Positions 8,705 to 17,410 of a stretch of DNA of 64,000 nt are shown piece after piece. Under the pieces are notes generated by a model. That model saw nothing but the letters and a program-made list of their open reading frames with translations. It was not told the origin of the DNA and did no database searches. Source of the DNA: CAZEAP01 sp964510315 (GTDB lineage: Bacteria > Planctomycetota > Brocadiia > SM23-32); assembly GCA_964510315.1 (NCBI GenBank), contig CAZEAP010000010.1, positions 40,586 to 104,585 on the forward strand, given 5' to 3'. The position numbers and the translations under genes are program-made. Each line of letters opens with the position of its first letter. Positions within the stretch are counted from its first letter, which is position 1.

Positions 8705-9913
8705 ATGGCCGTCACCTTTGCCGAACGAGTCCACAATCTGCTGTGGGAGCAGGAGGATCTGCTGGAGCGCCGGAACGAGATCGATGAGAGGTGGTCCAAC
8801 GGTATCTTCGATAGATGCCGTTACCCGGTCCTCACCCGCCGGCACGTGCCAGTCCGGTGGCGCTACGACCTCAACCCCGAGACCAATCCCCTTCTGTTGG
8901 AACGCCTCGGGGTCAACAGCGTGTTCAACCCGGGAGCGATCCGCCTGGGACCGCACATCTGCCTGGTCTGCCGCGTGGAGGGATACGACCGCAAGTCATT
9001 CTTCGCCGTGGCCGAGAGTGATAGCCCGGTTGACCGCTTCCGTTTCCGGGATTACCCCGCCCTCATCCCGGAGAGCCCGGGCCCCGCGACCAATCTCTAC
9101 GACATGCGTCTGACGCGGCACGAAGACGGCTGGATCTACGGAACGTTCTGCGTGGAACGGCCCGACCCGGATGCCGCGCCGGGCGACACCTCCAGCGCCG
9201 TGGCCGGCTGCGGCATCGCTCGAACCAGGGACCTGGAGGAATGGGAACGCCTGCCCGATCTCCGTTCCGACGCCCCCCAGCAAAGGAACGTCGTCCTTCA
9301 TCCGGAGTTCGTGGACGGCCGGTACGCCTTCTACACCCGGCCGCAGAAGGGCTTCACCGGGACCAACTCCGCCGGTGGCATCGGCTGGGCCCTCTGCGAG
9401 GACATTGAGGATCCCGCGGTCGCCGAGGAAAAGATCATCGACCCGCCCGTCTACCACACCGTCAAGGAGGTGAAGAACGGGGCCGGGCCGCCTCCGCTGA
9501 AGACCGATGAAGGCTGGCTCCACCTCGCCCATGGCGTGCGCGATACGGCCGCCGGGCTCCGCTACGTGCTCTACGCCTTTCTCTGCGACCTGGAGGACCC
9601 GAGCCGGGTCACCCACCGGCCGGGCGGCTACCTGATCGCCCCGAAGTTCGAGGAACGGATCGGCGACGTCAGCAACGTCGTATTCTGCAATGGCGCTGTC
9701 GTCGGGGACGATGGCGACGTCCACATCTATTACGCCTCCAGCGACACCCGCGTCCACGTGGCCGCCACTACGATCGAGAAGCTTCTGGACTATTGCCTGA
9801 ACACGCCGGAGGACGCGGGGCGCTCGCGGGGCTGTGTCGAGCAGCGGATGGAGCTGATCCGCCGCAACGAGGAAGCCCTAAAGAAGCTGGGGATGGAGGC
9901 TGAGGAATTCTGA
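8705..9913 (+). CDS. GH130-family beta-mannoside phosphorylase
   Basis: 402 residues forming a five-bladed beta-propeller of GH130, resembling the 4-O-beta-D-mannosyl-D-glucose phosphorylase branch. Diagnostic stretches are VFNPGAIRLG, CRVEGYDRKSFFAVAES and NLYDMRLTRHEDGWIYGTF, where the YDxR Asp would be the proton donor; HPEFVDGRYAFYTRPQ and a C-terminal helix complete it. The enzyme phosphorolyses mannosyl linkages to mannose-1-phosphate plus the released sugar, in the cytoplasm. GGAGGG lies 13 bp before the ATG. It stands alone on the plus strand; no mannan transporter is nearby. The exact acceptor (glucose, N-acetylglucosamine or mannose) is not decided by sequence. Confidence 0.88.
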   Translation: MAVTFAERVHNLLWEQEDLLERRNEIDERWSNGIFDRCRYPVLTRRHVPVRWRYDLNPETNPLLLERLGVNSVFNPGAIRLGPHICLVCRVEGYDRKSFFAVAESDSPVDRFRFRDYPALIPESPGPATNLYDMRLTRHEDGWIYGTFCVERPDPDAAPGDTSSAVAGCGIARTRDLEEWERLPDLRSDAPQQRNVVLHPEFVDGRYAFYTRPQKGFTGTNSAGGIGWALCEDIEDPAVAEEKIIDPPVYHTVKEVKNGAGPPPLKTDEGWLHLAHGVRDTAAGLRYVLYAFLCDLEDPSRVTHRPGGYLIAPKFEERIGDVSNVVFCNGAVVGDDGDVHIYYASSDTRVHVAATTIEKLLDYCLNTPEDAGRSRGCVEQRMELIRRNEEALKKLGMEAEEF

Positions 9914-10152
9914 ACGCTGACGTTGCTACGCGAGAAGCATCCATGATATACCCGGAAAAGGCCCCGGGGCCGATTGTGGCGACCAAGCCCACGGCGTGAC
10001 GGAACAGCGAGATTCGTTCGGCACCTGAAGATGTGGCGGCGGAGCGGGACAGCGGGAAGGCCGGGCCAAACGGAACAGCGGACGATCTTCTCTACCGACC
10101 CACTTCAGAATGCACTATCAATCGACATCCCGCGGCCTCGGTGGCATTCGGG

Positions 10153-10181
10153 TTGACCGTGAGAGCTGCTTCGCATATACT
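10153..10181 (+). promoter_or_regulatory. Sigma-70-type promoter of tRNA-Val
   Basis: TTGACC at 10153-10158, a 17-bp spacer and TATACT at 10176-10181, placing transcription start about 8 bp before the tRNA. Confidence 0.75.
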
Positions 10182-10195
10182 CATCGTTGACCGGT

Positions 10196-10271
10196 GGGCG
10201 CATAGCTCAGTGGCGAGAGCGCTACCTTCACACGGTAGAAGTCGCAGGTTCGAGTCCTGCTGCGCCCACCA
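10196..10271 (+). tRNA. tRNA-Val (anticodon CAC)
   Basis: Acceptor GGGCGCA pairs perfectly with TGCGCCC. Anticodon stem CTACC/GGTAG holds loop TTCACAC with anticodon CAC; the T-arm is GCAGG-TTCGAGT-CCTGC; discriminator A and an encoded CCA (10269-10271) follow. The convergent creatininase-family gene ends only 3 bp beyond. Confidence 0.96.
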
Positions 10272-10274
10272 TTT

Positions 10275-11027
10275 CTACGTCCGCTCCCAGGCGGCCAGCG
10301 CCTCCTCCAGAATGGCGGCCATCCGGCGGACCTGAAGCTCCACGGCCCGCTGACCCCGCTCCGGCGACGCGTGCTCTCGGGGGTCCTCGCCGTTGACCGA
10401 CACCGGCCAGGTGTCCCGATCCTCCGGCAGGTTCTCCATCTGCACCAGTTCCGGCCGGAGCGCCATCACCAATGACGTCTCGTTGGCGGCAGCGTGATCG
10501 GTCTGGATCCCCAGGCCGTCCGACTCGTCCTCCCGCCAGCAGATGAACAGCCGCAGGCCGAGCTCCTCGCTCCACCGGTCGATGTGGTCGCGGAAGCAGT
10601 TCGTGGACGGACCGTGTCCGTGACCGACCACCACGCGGAACCCCGCGCGACTGAGCTGTTTCAGTATGGCCTCCAGCAGCCGCTCGAACAGGTCGTGGGG
10701 CACCCAGTAGGCGCTGCCCGGCAACTGCAGCGGCTCGCCGTCCTGACCGTTGGTGTCGGCGTAGTCCATGCCGTAGAACTCCCTGCCGTCCACCTCCCTC
10801 CGCCGGTCGGGGCCGACGAAAAGCTTGGGCAGCACGATGCCGCCGGCCTCCCGCGCCAGCTCTACGAAGAAGCCCTGGCTCTGCAGCCCGTCCGACCCGA
10901 GCGGCAGGTGCCTTCCGTGCCACTCCAGCGTCCCCAACGGAAGGTAAGCGATGGGGGCCTCCGCCAGTCGCGCCGTGAAATCCGGGGGCGTCAGTTCCGC
11001 GTACAGCACCTTCTCATCCGCGTTCAC
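10275..11027 (-). CDS. Creatininase-family amidohydrolase
   Basis: 250 residues with the creatininase fold signatures: LPLGTLEWHGRHLPLGSD near residue 30 (Glu, His and Asp metal ligands), VVVGHGHGPSTN near 135 and DHAAANETSLVMAL near 180 with the Glu and His of the second metal site. Members hydrolyse cyclic or linear amides (creatinine, dehydro-coenzyme F420 precursors, mycofactocin peptide, guanidino compounds) using two divalent metals. There is no partner gene that fixes the substrate. The GTG start at 11027 has a strong GGAGGAGGG 8 bp upstream. Its 3' end almost touches tRNA-Val. Confidence 0.85.
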   Translation of the reverse strand: MNADEKVLYAELTPPDFTARLAEAPIAYLPLGTLEWHGRHLPLGSDGLQSQGFFVELAREAGGIVLPKLFVGPDRRREVDGREFYGMDYADTNGQDGEPLQLPGSAYWVPHDLFERLLEAILKQLSRAGFRVVVGHGHGPSTNCFRDHIDRWSEELGLRLFICWREDESDGLGIQTDHAAANETSLVMALRPELVQMENLPEDRDTWPVSVNGEDPREHASPERGQRAVELQVRRMAAILEEALAAWERT

Positions 11028-11046
11028 AGATTCCCTCCTCCCAAGA

Positions 11047-11388
11047 TCACCGGGCTACGGCCTTCCATTTCCGCTGAAGGATAGCGTACACGCAGGTGTC
11101 GCGCCATCGCCCCGAACATGAATAGCAGGGATCGTAGGCCCGCACGAGCATCTCGCAGCGTCGGCGGATCTCTTCGGTCGGGCGGTGGGCCACCTGTCCC
11201 ACCAGTGCCTTCATGTCCTCCTCCAGGCCGAGGAAGTTGTGGGCCGTCGGAGCGACGATGTTGGCGCCGGTTACCTCCCCCTTGCGTGTAGCTTTCACGG
11301 CCGCCGGCCGGACATTGCCCCCGTCCGGCCCAAAGCAGCCGGTACAGATTGGATTGTGGCTGAGGCCGGAAAAGCCGCCAAGCGTCCG
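11047..11388 (-). pseudogene. C-terminal fragment of a [NiFe]-hydrogenase large subunit
   Basis: Translating this strand downstream of a TGA at 11389-11391 gives about 113 residues that include NIVAPTAHNFLGLEEDMKAL and EMLVRAYDPCYSCS. This is the C-terminal signature of group 3/4 [NiFe]-hydrogenase large subunits (DPCxxCxxH, two of the four Ni-Fe ligands). Three things mark it as a relic: the rest of the large subunit is missing, the final ligand position reads DPCYSCSGR with Arg instead of the conserved His, and the last 19 residues do not match the family. A GTG at 11298 could start a short peptide, but function is unlikely. No other hydrogenase gene is in the window. Confidence 0.65.
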
Positions 11389-11450
11389 TCACCCGCCCCT
11401 GCCCTGTGGCTCCGAGTTCGACGGGTGGGAACACGCCGATCCGCCACGCC

Positions 11451-12386
11451 TCACTCGCCGGCCTCAGGCCGGTCGCGCAGCAGGGCCTCCAGGTGTTCCG
11501 GAACGTGGGTGGGCTCCTCGGGCACCGGGCATACTCGCACGCAGTCCCCGCGGACCGGGGCATGCGGCCTGCCCTCCCGCCGGCGCCGGCACAGCGTGGG
11601 ATCGGTCCTCACCGGGGTATCGATGAAGATGTCCTCCCGGTCTACTTCCTCCACGAACCGATAGTCGCGGCAGGACGCATCGTCCCTGAGCGTGATGGCG
11701 TCCATGTAACAGGCTTCCAGGCAGAGCCGGCAGTCCTCGCGGAGGCAGATGGGTTCGTCAATCAACGGGTCGGGCACAAGAGGCGCTTCGGTCACGATGG
11801 AATTGAAACGCTGCCGCGGGCCGAACTCGCCCGTGAGAACGAGGTTGTTGTAGCCGAACTCGCCCAGGCCGGCGCGGGTGGCGGCGTGGCGGTGGGAGAA
11901 GGGCCCGAACGTGTAGTTGAACGGGCTGTGGCCCTCCCAGATTTCCTTGTCGCTCATGCCCTCAACGCGGGGATGTATGCCGGTGGTGGGGAAGATCATG
12001 GTTCGATAGCCGCTGCGGAGCAGAAGCTGTCCGATGACTTGGGCTATCAATTCCAGCATCACGTCGTGGAGGGCGTGCCCAACGCGGTTGTACAACAGTT
12101 CCATGTAGGGATATTTGGCGTGCTCGGGGATCATGGGCAGCTCCCGCTCGGCCAGCACCGCGGGCGCGTCCAGGACGGGTCCAAGGATGGGCTGGGCGAT
12201 CGAGACGACCGACCGTGCGCCGGGCAGGAAGTCCCGGGGACGGTGCCCCTCGGGGGGCGTATCCCCCAGGGGCGGCCTCGGCTCGAAACGGTCAACGGAC
12301 GCCACGCCTACCAGCGCCGCCCCGTGGTCTTTCGTTACCTCCTTGACCCTGCAGGTCAGTTCTTCGGAAGAACTCGGCTCCGTCAT
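11451..12386 (-). CDS. Epoxyqueuosine-reductase-like (QueG family) iron-sulfur protein
   Basis: 311 residues. The N-terminal part has ALVGVASVDRF and LPGARSVVSIAQPIL, and the middle has RAGLGEFGYNNLVLTGEFGP, all typical of the cobalamin-binding QueG/reductive-dehalogenase-like fold. A [4Fe-4S] motif follows in CLREDCRLCLEACYMDAI, and a last Cys pair in CVRVCPVP completes a second cluster. It is shorter than true QueG (~350-380) and lacks the C-terminal HEAT-like repeats, so tRNA queuosine modification is uncertain; it is better read as a related corrinoid/Fe-S reductase. I choose the ATG at 12386. It sits between two gene relics (hydrogenase and msrA). Confidence 0.75.
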   Translation of the reverse strand: MTEPSSSEELTCRVKEVTKDHGAALVGVASVDRFEPRPPLGDTPPEGHRPRDFLPGARSVVSIAQPILGPVLDAPAVLAERELPMIPEHAKYPYMELLYNRVGHALHDVMLELIAQVIGQLLLRSGYRTMIFPTTGIHPRVEGMSDKEIWEGHSPFNYTFGPFSHRHAATRAGLGEFGYNNLVLTGEFGPRQRFNSIVTEAPLVPDPLIDEPICLREDCRLCLEACYMDAITLRDDASCRDYRFVEEVDREDIFIDTPVRTDPTLCRRRREGRPHAPVRGDCVRVCPVPEEPTHVPEHLEALLRDRPEAGE

Positions 12387-12473
12387 CTGCGCCTCCCGCC
12401 CTCTGCGCGTAGGAATACCGCGAACCCGTGCATCATAGGGACAGCCTGGCGGCGCGGCAAGAGCGAGCCGCGC

Positions 12474-12791
12474 CACGCCGAGGCGGTTCGGGTGGAGTAT
12501 GATCCTTCGAAGGTTTCCTACCGGGAGCTTCTGGACGTGTTTTGGAGCAGCCATAACCCAACGACGCCGAACCGCCAGGGATTCGACGTTGGTTCACAGT
12601 ACAGATCGGCCATCTTCTACCACGACGGGAGTCAGGAGGCCGCCGCCAGGGCTTCAAAACGGGAACGGGAGCAGGCCGGAAGGTTCAGCTCGCCGATCGT
12701 GACCGAGATCGAGCCGGCATCGCGGTTCTGGCCGGCCGAAGACTACCACCAGTGCTACCTGGCCAAACGGCGAGGCGAGCCGGTGGAGTAA
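12474..12791 (+). pseudogene. msrA: 5'-truncated msrA (peptide-methionine (S)-S-oxide reductase) remnant
   Basis: From HAEAVRVEYDPSKVSY onward the plus strand encodes a near-perfect C-terminal MsrA: LLDVFWSSHNPTTPNRQG, DVGSQYRSAIFYHD and AEDYHQCYLAKR are all present. The first ~60 residues, including the catalytic GCFW cysteine loop, are missing: upstream sequence in frame bears no resemblance and the QueG-like gene begins on the other strand 88 bp away. Without the catalytic Cys it cannot reduce methionine sulfoxide. One unusual substitution is QGFDVG where the family has Pro. There is no start codon with a ribosome binding site at the break. Confidence 0.8.
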
Positions 12792-12826
12792 ATAGCTTGC
12801 CGGGGGCGCTGAGGGGCTTGCTGCAT

Positions 12827-14365
12827 CTACTCCGAGGTATCCCGCTGGAACATCCTGGGTGTTTCGGGAGACTCGGCGAGCATCTGGGCGCCGCGCCCCA
12901 CCACGGCCTGAGACACGATGCCCTCGACGGTGCTGCCGCTGCCGATGATGCTTTCACTGACGTGACCGTCGCGCACGACGGCACCCTCCATGATGATCGA
13001 GTCGCGGACGGTTGAGTTGCCAACACTTGCTCCGGGGCCGACGTACACGTGGGGCCCAACGCGGGCACTTTCCAGGACGGCCTCTTTGGCAATCTGCGCC
13101 GGTCCCTTGATATGGGTTTCCGAATCGTGTCTGCCTCTTCGAGAGTCAACGAGAAAATGCCGATTGGCGTCGAGAAGCTTCCTCCGGGTGCCGACGTCGA
13201 ACCAGGGCTCGGTCGTCAGGTGACCGGCCAGCGGGACGCCGCTGACGACCAGCCAGTGCATGAAGCTGCCGAGGCTGTACGGATCGCCGCCACCCTTGAG
13301 GTACTTCGGCAGGGAGTCAACTTCCTCCTCACGTAGGAAGTAGCAGGCGGTGCTGATGTTCAGAAACGCGGGTATTTCCTGCTTCTCCGTGAACTCGCTC
13401 ACCGTTTCGTCGGAATCGAGGGTGGCTACGCCATACTGGCTGACGTCGCTGCCCGTCTCGAACCTGTAGAGGGCATTGGCGCTGGTACCCTTGCGAGCAG
13501 CAAAACGCAGGAACTCATCCAGTGCGAAGCTAAACACGTTATCTCCGCCCAAGACGACGACATCGCGAGGTCCCTGCAGATTCACCGCGTAGTGGAGCGC
13601 TCCTATAGGTCCAAGATTTCCGCCGGAGTCGCTCACTGGCTCGGCAATCACCTCAGCGTCCTCGGTGCCCACACGCGTGAGAAACGCACGGATATCTTCC
13701 TGAAACTCTCGGTTGGTCAAAAGGTAAGTACGACGGACGGAGCTACAGTCCCGGATAAAATCCAGGACGTAACTGAGAACAGGTTTGCCGGCAACAGGCA
13801 GCAGAACCTTGCAGAAGTCCAGCGTCAGCGGCCACAGCCGGGAACCGGAACCGCCGCAAAGCACGATGCAGTCCACATCAGGCGGGCCCGAAGCGCGAAT
13901 CTTCGGAAACGCTGCAACTATTTTGGCGCGCAAGTCGTCGGGCGTGGTGAAGAAGTTCACCGTCACACGCTCGGAGACCTTGTGTCGGAACGCCTTCTGA
14001 TCCTGCCAACGGCCGTCCTCGATGAGCAGGTTGGCCGGAACAGGGAAGTCTTCTGCCGACAGAAGCATAAGACAGGGCTTGGACAGCTCTTGGGCTACCT
14101 CGAACTCCAGTTCAGTGAAGCTGATCTCGGTGCCCTTCGGGCTGCTGCCGTAGCACGGCCCCAGGAGGCCGACGAAGACGTCACAGTTCCCTATCTGCTC
14201 CCGACAGTAATCGGCCGGAGTTTGGTGGTCGACCGTGAAGTCCTCCATCCGAACGCAGTGATGGCCCATGGACTTGACGGCCTTCTCTGCCGCGTCGCGG
14301 TATGCCAACAGGTCTTTGGTAGTGGAGCTGAGGAACACGGTTTTGGGGTTGTTGTCTGCAGTCAT
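12827..14365 (-). CDS. DUF4062 domain fused to a sugar-1-phosphate nucleotidyltransferase with left-handed beta-helix
   Basis: 512 residues. Residues 1-155 are DUF4062 (VFLSSTTKDLLAYRDAAEKA; DVFVGLLGPCYGSSPKGTEI; SFTELEFEVAQE), a Rossmann-like domain normally found in front of STAND NTPases and other conflict proteins. Residues ~165-400 are an NTP_transferase domain: CIVLCGGSGSRLWPLT, CKVLLPVAGKPVL (Lys186) and VVVLGGDN (Asp275) preserve the nucleotide loop, phosphate-binding Lys and metal Asp. Residues ~420-495 carry hexapeptide repeats. It should make an NDP-sugar from NTP and a sugar-1-phosphate; DUF4062 fused here is unusual. ATG 14365 has GGAG 14 bp upstream. It lies 103 bp after the Rel-SLOG-RyR gene on the same strand. 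Confidence 0.88.
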   Translation of the reverse strand: MTADNNPKTVFLSSTTKDLLAYRDAAEKAVKSMGHHCVRMEDFTVDHQTPADYCREQIGNCDVFVGLLGPCYGSSPKGTEISFTELEFEVAQELSKPCLMLLSAEDFPVPANLLIEDGRWQDQKAFRHKVSERVTVNFFTTPDDLRAKIVAAFPKIRASGPPDVDCIVLCGGSGSRLWPLTLDFCKVLLPVAGKPVLSYVLDFIRDCSSVRRTYLLTNREFQEDIRAFLTRVGTEDAEVIAEPVSDSGGNLGPIGALHYAVNLQGPRDVVVLGGDNVFSFALDEFLRFAARKGTSANALYRFETGSDVSQYGVATLDSDETVSEFTEKQEIPAFLNISTACYFLREEEVDSLPKYLKGGGDPYSLGSFMHWLVVSGVPLAGHLTTEPWFDVGTRRKLLDANRHFLVDSRRGRHDSETHIKGPAQIAKEAVLESARVGPHVYVGPGASVGNSTVRDSIIMEGAVVRDGHVSESIIGSGSTVEGIVSQAVVGRGAQMLAESPETPRMFQRDTSE

Positions 14366-14468
14366 GGCTTTTCTATCTCCGGTTGCCGATCCCTCAAAAA
14401 TAAGCCCGGCTAAGCCGGCTCGCGACGCCACAATGATAGCAGGAAAGTCCGTCCCGGGAAACCGGGTC

Positions 14469-17048
14469 TCACAGCTTATACACCTCCAGGCCGGCTTCTC
14501 CGAGTACTTCCGGCCAGTCCCGGACTGCCTGGCGGTCGTATTCTTTGATCTTCTCGGGTAGTTCCTCCCAGGGGACGAGATAGGGACTCACTTTGACTTT
14601 GGCGTCGCGTCGCGGACCGTAGCTCCACCCCGCGCGGAGCCTTTCGAGAATCCAGCGCCCGTGCTCCATCTCGGCCATGGTTTCCACTTCCTCGTCGGTG
14701 AACTGCACGGAGGCGGGCTCGCCCTCGGCCTCCCCCACGCCGTATCCGATGCGGCGGAGCGTCTGCTCGGCGTAGGCGGCCTGCTGGCGGTTGGACTCTT
14801 TCAGGTCCTCGCGCAGTTCCTGCCACGGCACCATCGCCGGATCGGCACTGCGGTAGCGGTTCTCCTCCAGGAACCGCTCGTGTACGGCCTTGCCCGCCCT
14901 TTCGACCAACTCGGCGGGTATCTGCGGTGTGGCGGGATTGACGAACGCCCGAACCGCCGCCGGGTCGGGGGGCAGCCAGATCAGCCGGGAGGCCGGCCAC
15001 CAGCGGCGTTCCTCTCGCAGTTCCGAAGCGCTGCGACCGCTGGACTCCACCACACCCACTGTGGCGCCGAGGGCGAGGGCCAGCCGCGCCTCAAAGCCCG
15101 TGATGGGACCGCCGTTGATCACCAGCACGCGCACGTCGGCGGGGTCGACGCCGGCCGCGATCAGGTCAATCCAGGACTGCAGCGGTTCGAGGGCGGTGAA
15201 GTCCCGCGTGTGAGGCTCCGCCCTTCCCCTTCCCATGTCGGTCGTCACCTGCACCTCGTATCCCTCGTGCAGCTTCACCTCGTCGGGGAGCGGCGGCATG
15301 AAGAAGGGCCGGTAGCCTATGCGCCGCACCTCGTCGGCCGGTCCTTCGGTGGCATCGGCGGCCAGGCCGCTGACCCCGGCCGTGGTGCCGCCACCGACGA
15401 CGATGCCCCGGAACCCCTCAAACGCTTCCCGCAGCATTTCGCGGTATTGCTGCATCTCCTGTTCAACGCTGGCCGCACAGCCGCCGCTGACCATCGCGAC
15501 ATCGCCACTGACCGGGCTGAGGTCCGCCGATACCAGGCCCTCCAGCTCCTCCGTCCGCTCCCGTACCTCGCCGGGCATCTGTTTCTCACGCTCCGGCTCA
15601 CCGCTGGCCTCCCGGCCGGCCGCCGTGACAACCACGGCAAGCAGCAGGAATCGGCGCACCGCTTCGATCGCCCAGTTCAGGTCCGCGAACGCGGGCATTT
15701 CAGGCAGCGACCGAAGGATGGGTTTCTCATAGTGCTCGACCGAGCGGAGCGCCAGGCAGATGGGCGTCGGGCTCGCACTGAGTTCGATACCCCGCGCGTA
15801 GGCGGCAAGCGCCTGGTAAGGACGGTCCAGCAGCAGGGCGAATGTCCCCATGTCGTAGAAGGCCCAGGGCAGGTAGATCTCTACCTCGGCCCAGTCCCGG
15901 CAGGTCTCCACGGCCGCCTCGAGGCTGGGGCGCATCAGCGAGATGAACTCGACGTCGCCTACGAAACCGGTCTTACACTCCAGATAGTTCGCCAGCACGT
16001 GAGCGTCACCGGGGGCGGCCTCGAAGGCGCGTTCGTAGTAGTGTAGGGCTTTTTCCGGCTCCTCCTCCCAGGTGTCCCCCAGCGCGCAGAGGGCGTCGGC
16101 ATCGGTGGGGTCCAGCGCGACCGCGCGTTCCAGCTCGGCCCGGCCGCCTTCGCCGGCCTGATGTTTGGCCAGGCCGAGGTCCCGCAGGACGGGCGCGGAG
16201 CCGGAGTGACGGAACGGCTCCAGGACTTCCATCGCCTTCTGCCAGTCTTCAAGCGAGATGGCGAGGGCGGCGATTCGGTCCGCAAGGTCCGAGTTTTCCC
16301 GGTCGTAGCGGAGCACCATCTCCCACTTGGCTATCTCTTTGCGCATCTCCTCAGGGTCCATGTAAGCGCCGTAGTGGGATTTGTAGGCGTCCAGGGCCTC
16401 GACCGCTCGTCCGAACTGGCCGTCCGCGTCCTCCAGGAGCGCAGCGACACGCGCCAGTTCGCGCCGGAACCTGTCCGGCACGTCGAACTCGCTCTTGTAG
16501 ACCCTGTCGTGGCTGATGCCCGCCCAGGCGTGTTGCAGGAGGGTTCGCACCTGGATCTCCGCCTTGCGTTCGCCGATCCGTTCCAGCACGTCGATCCCGC
16601 CCTTCCGGCGGCTCACCTCCTCGATAGCCTCTTCCAGGCAGGGCCTGTCGCCGCGAAGCTGCACGACGTAATGCACGGAACGATAGCCAAACTCCTCCGG
16701 CCGCAGCCTCCGGAGCACGTCCATGCTGTTGGCTTCATCGATCCGAAAGTTCTCCCGGACGAACCGGCAGATTCGCCGGACTTCCGGCTGCGTCTGGGTG
16801 ATGACGCGGGCGCCGCACAGATCGGTCATCTGGGAGACCGGGGCGCTGTAGCGGTCGCTTCTGCGGACGATCTTCTCGGCGAAGCTGGGTATGCTCTTGG
16901 CGCGGGTCTGCACGATGCCGACCGTCTCGCAGTCCTTGCAGGCGCGGGTAAGGGCCTCCGAGAGCACATCGGCGTAGAGCACGTAACGGGGCCGCTCTTC
17001 GGAGTACCTTTCCACCTGCCTCTCATGTTCTACCGGGTCTACAGGCAT
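14469..17048 (-). CDS. RelA/SpoT synthetase - TPR - SLOG - RyR fusion protein
   Basis: 859 residues, no membrane segment. Residues ~20-225 form a RelA/SpoT (p)ppGpp-synthetase domain. Key positions are kept: Arg49/Lys51 in TRAKS, Asp76 in MTDLCGARVI, Tyr122 in EFGYRSVHYVV, and Glu164 in AEIQVRT; there is no HD hydrolase. Residues ~265-425 are TPR-like helices. Residues ~512-700 match the SLOG (LOG/TRPM-type) nucleotide-sensing Rossmann fold, with glycine loops SGGC (521), GGGTTAG (552) and NGGPITG (645). Residues 712-775 and 785-845 are two RyR-type repeats; the second reads MEHGRWILERLRAGWSYGP. SLOG and RyR are known from prokaryotic nucleotide-signalling conflict systems. ATG 17048 follows GAAGGGAG. 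Ligand and exact product are unknown. Confidence 0.9.
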   Translation of the reverse strand: MPVDPVEHERQVERYSEERPRYVLYADVLSEALTRACKDCETVGIVQTRAKSIPSFAEKIVRRSDRYSAPVSQMTDLCGARVITQTQPEVRRICRFVRENFRIDEANSMDVLRRLRPEEFGYRSVHYVVQLRGDRPCLEEAIEEVSRRKGGIDVLERIGERKAEIQVRTLLQHAWAGISHDRVYKSEFDVPDRFRRELARVAALLEDADGQFGRAVEALDAYKSHYGAYMDPEEMRKEIAKWEMVLRYDRENSDLADRIAALAISLEDWQKAMEVLEPFRHSGSAPVLRDLGLAKHQAGEGGRAELERAVALDPTDADALCALGDTWEEEPEKALHYYERAFEAAPGDAHVLANYLECKTGFVGDVEFISLMRPSLEAAVETCRDWAEVEIYLPWAFYDMGTFALLLDRPYQALAAYARGIELSASPTPICLALRSVEHYEKPILRSLPEMPAFADLNWAIEAVRRFLLLAVVVTAAGREASGEPEREKQMPGEVRERTEELEGLVSADLSPVSGDVAMVSGGCAASVEQEMQQYREMLREAFEGFRGIVVGGGTTAGVSGLAADATEGPADEVRRIGYRPFFMPPLPDEVKLHEGYEVQVTTDMGRGRAEPHTRDFTALEPLQSWIDLIAAGVDPADVRVLVINGGPITGFEARLALALGATVGVVESSGRSASELREERRWWPASRLIWLPPDPAAVRAFVNPATPQIPAELVERAGKAVHERFLEENRYRSADPAMVPWQELREDLKESNRQQAAYAEQTLRRIGYGVGEAEGEPASVQFTDEEVETMAEMEHGRWILERLRAGWSYGPRRDAKVKVSPYLVPWEELPEKIKEYDRQAVRDWPEVLGEAGLEVYKL

Positions 17049-17410
17049 GGCGGCTCCCTTCTTCTAAGTTATGCAGGTCTCCCGGTGCAGCGCCGGCTCG
17101 GACGCGGTGGGCCGGTGAACTCCGACCGTCTGCCGCGTTCGAAAGCTAAGCGACGACTCCGGCGTCCTCGACCTCTACCTGCTCCGGCGATACGTGGTTG
17201 TCTACCGGATGGGGTCGCCCGGACAGTGGCGCCCCGTGAGTCAGACTGCTTTCGCCTCTCCCAAGCTGCGCCGTTTCAGCCTTTCGGCAACCGCACAGGC
17301 AAAGGCGACGTGCCCGCGTCGGCTTTCGGCGCGATGAAGCTTCCATACATATAAGGCAAAGCGGGCACTTTGGAAAGAAGAAAAGGCATGACTCGCGAGG
17401 GTTCCGCAGG
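17049..17410. other. 362-bp non-coding gap upstream of the Rel-SLOG-RyR gene
   Basis: I see no gene. Weak AT-rich sequence around 17340-17355 (CATACATATAAGG) on the otherwise G+C-rich background could hold a minus-strand -10 element for the downstream genes, but no convincing -35 accompanies it. Confidence 0.35.

Noticed and set aside
10228..10923. Minus-strand frame ending GAAGLEPATSTV
   Set aside because: Antisense read-through of tRNA-Val combined with an out-of-frame reading of the creatininase gene.
11389..11391. TGA before the hydrogenase fragment as a possible selenocysteine codon
   Set aside because: The hydrogenase similarity begins only downstream of the TGA, the sequence upstream is unrelated, and no SECIS-type hairpin is evident.
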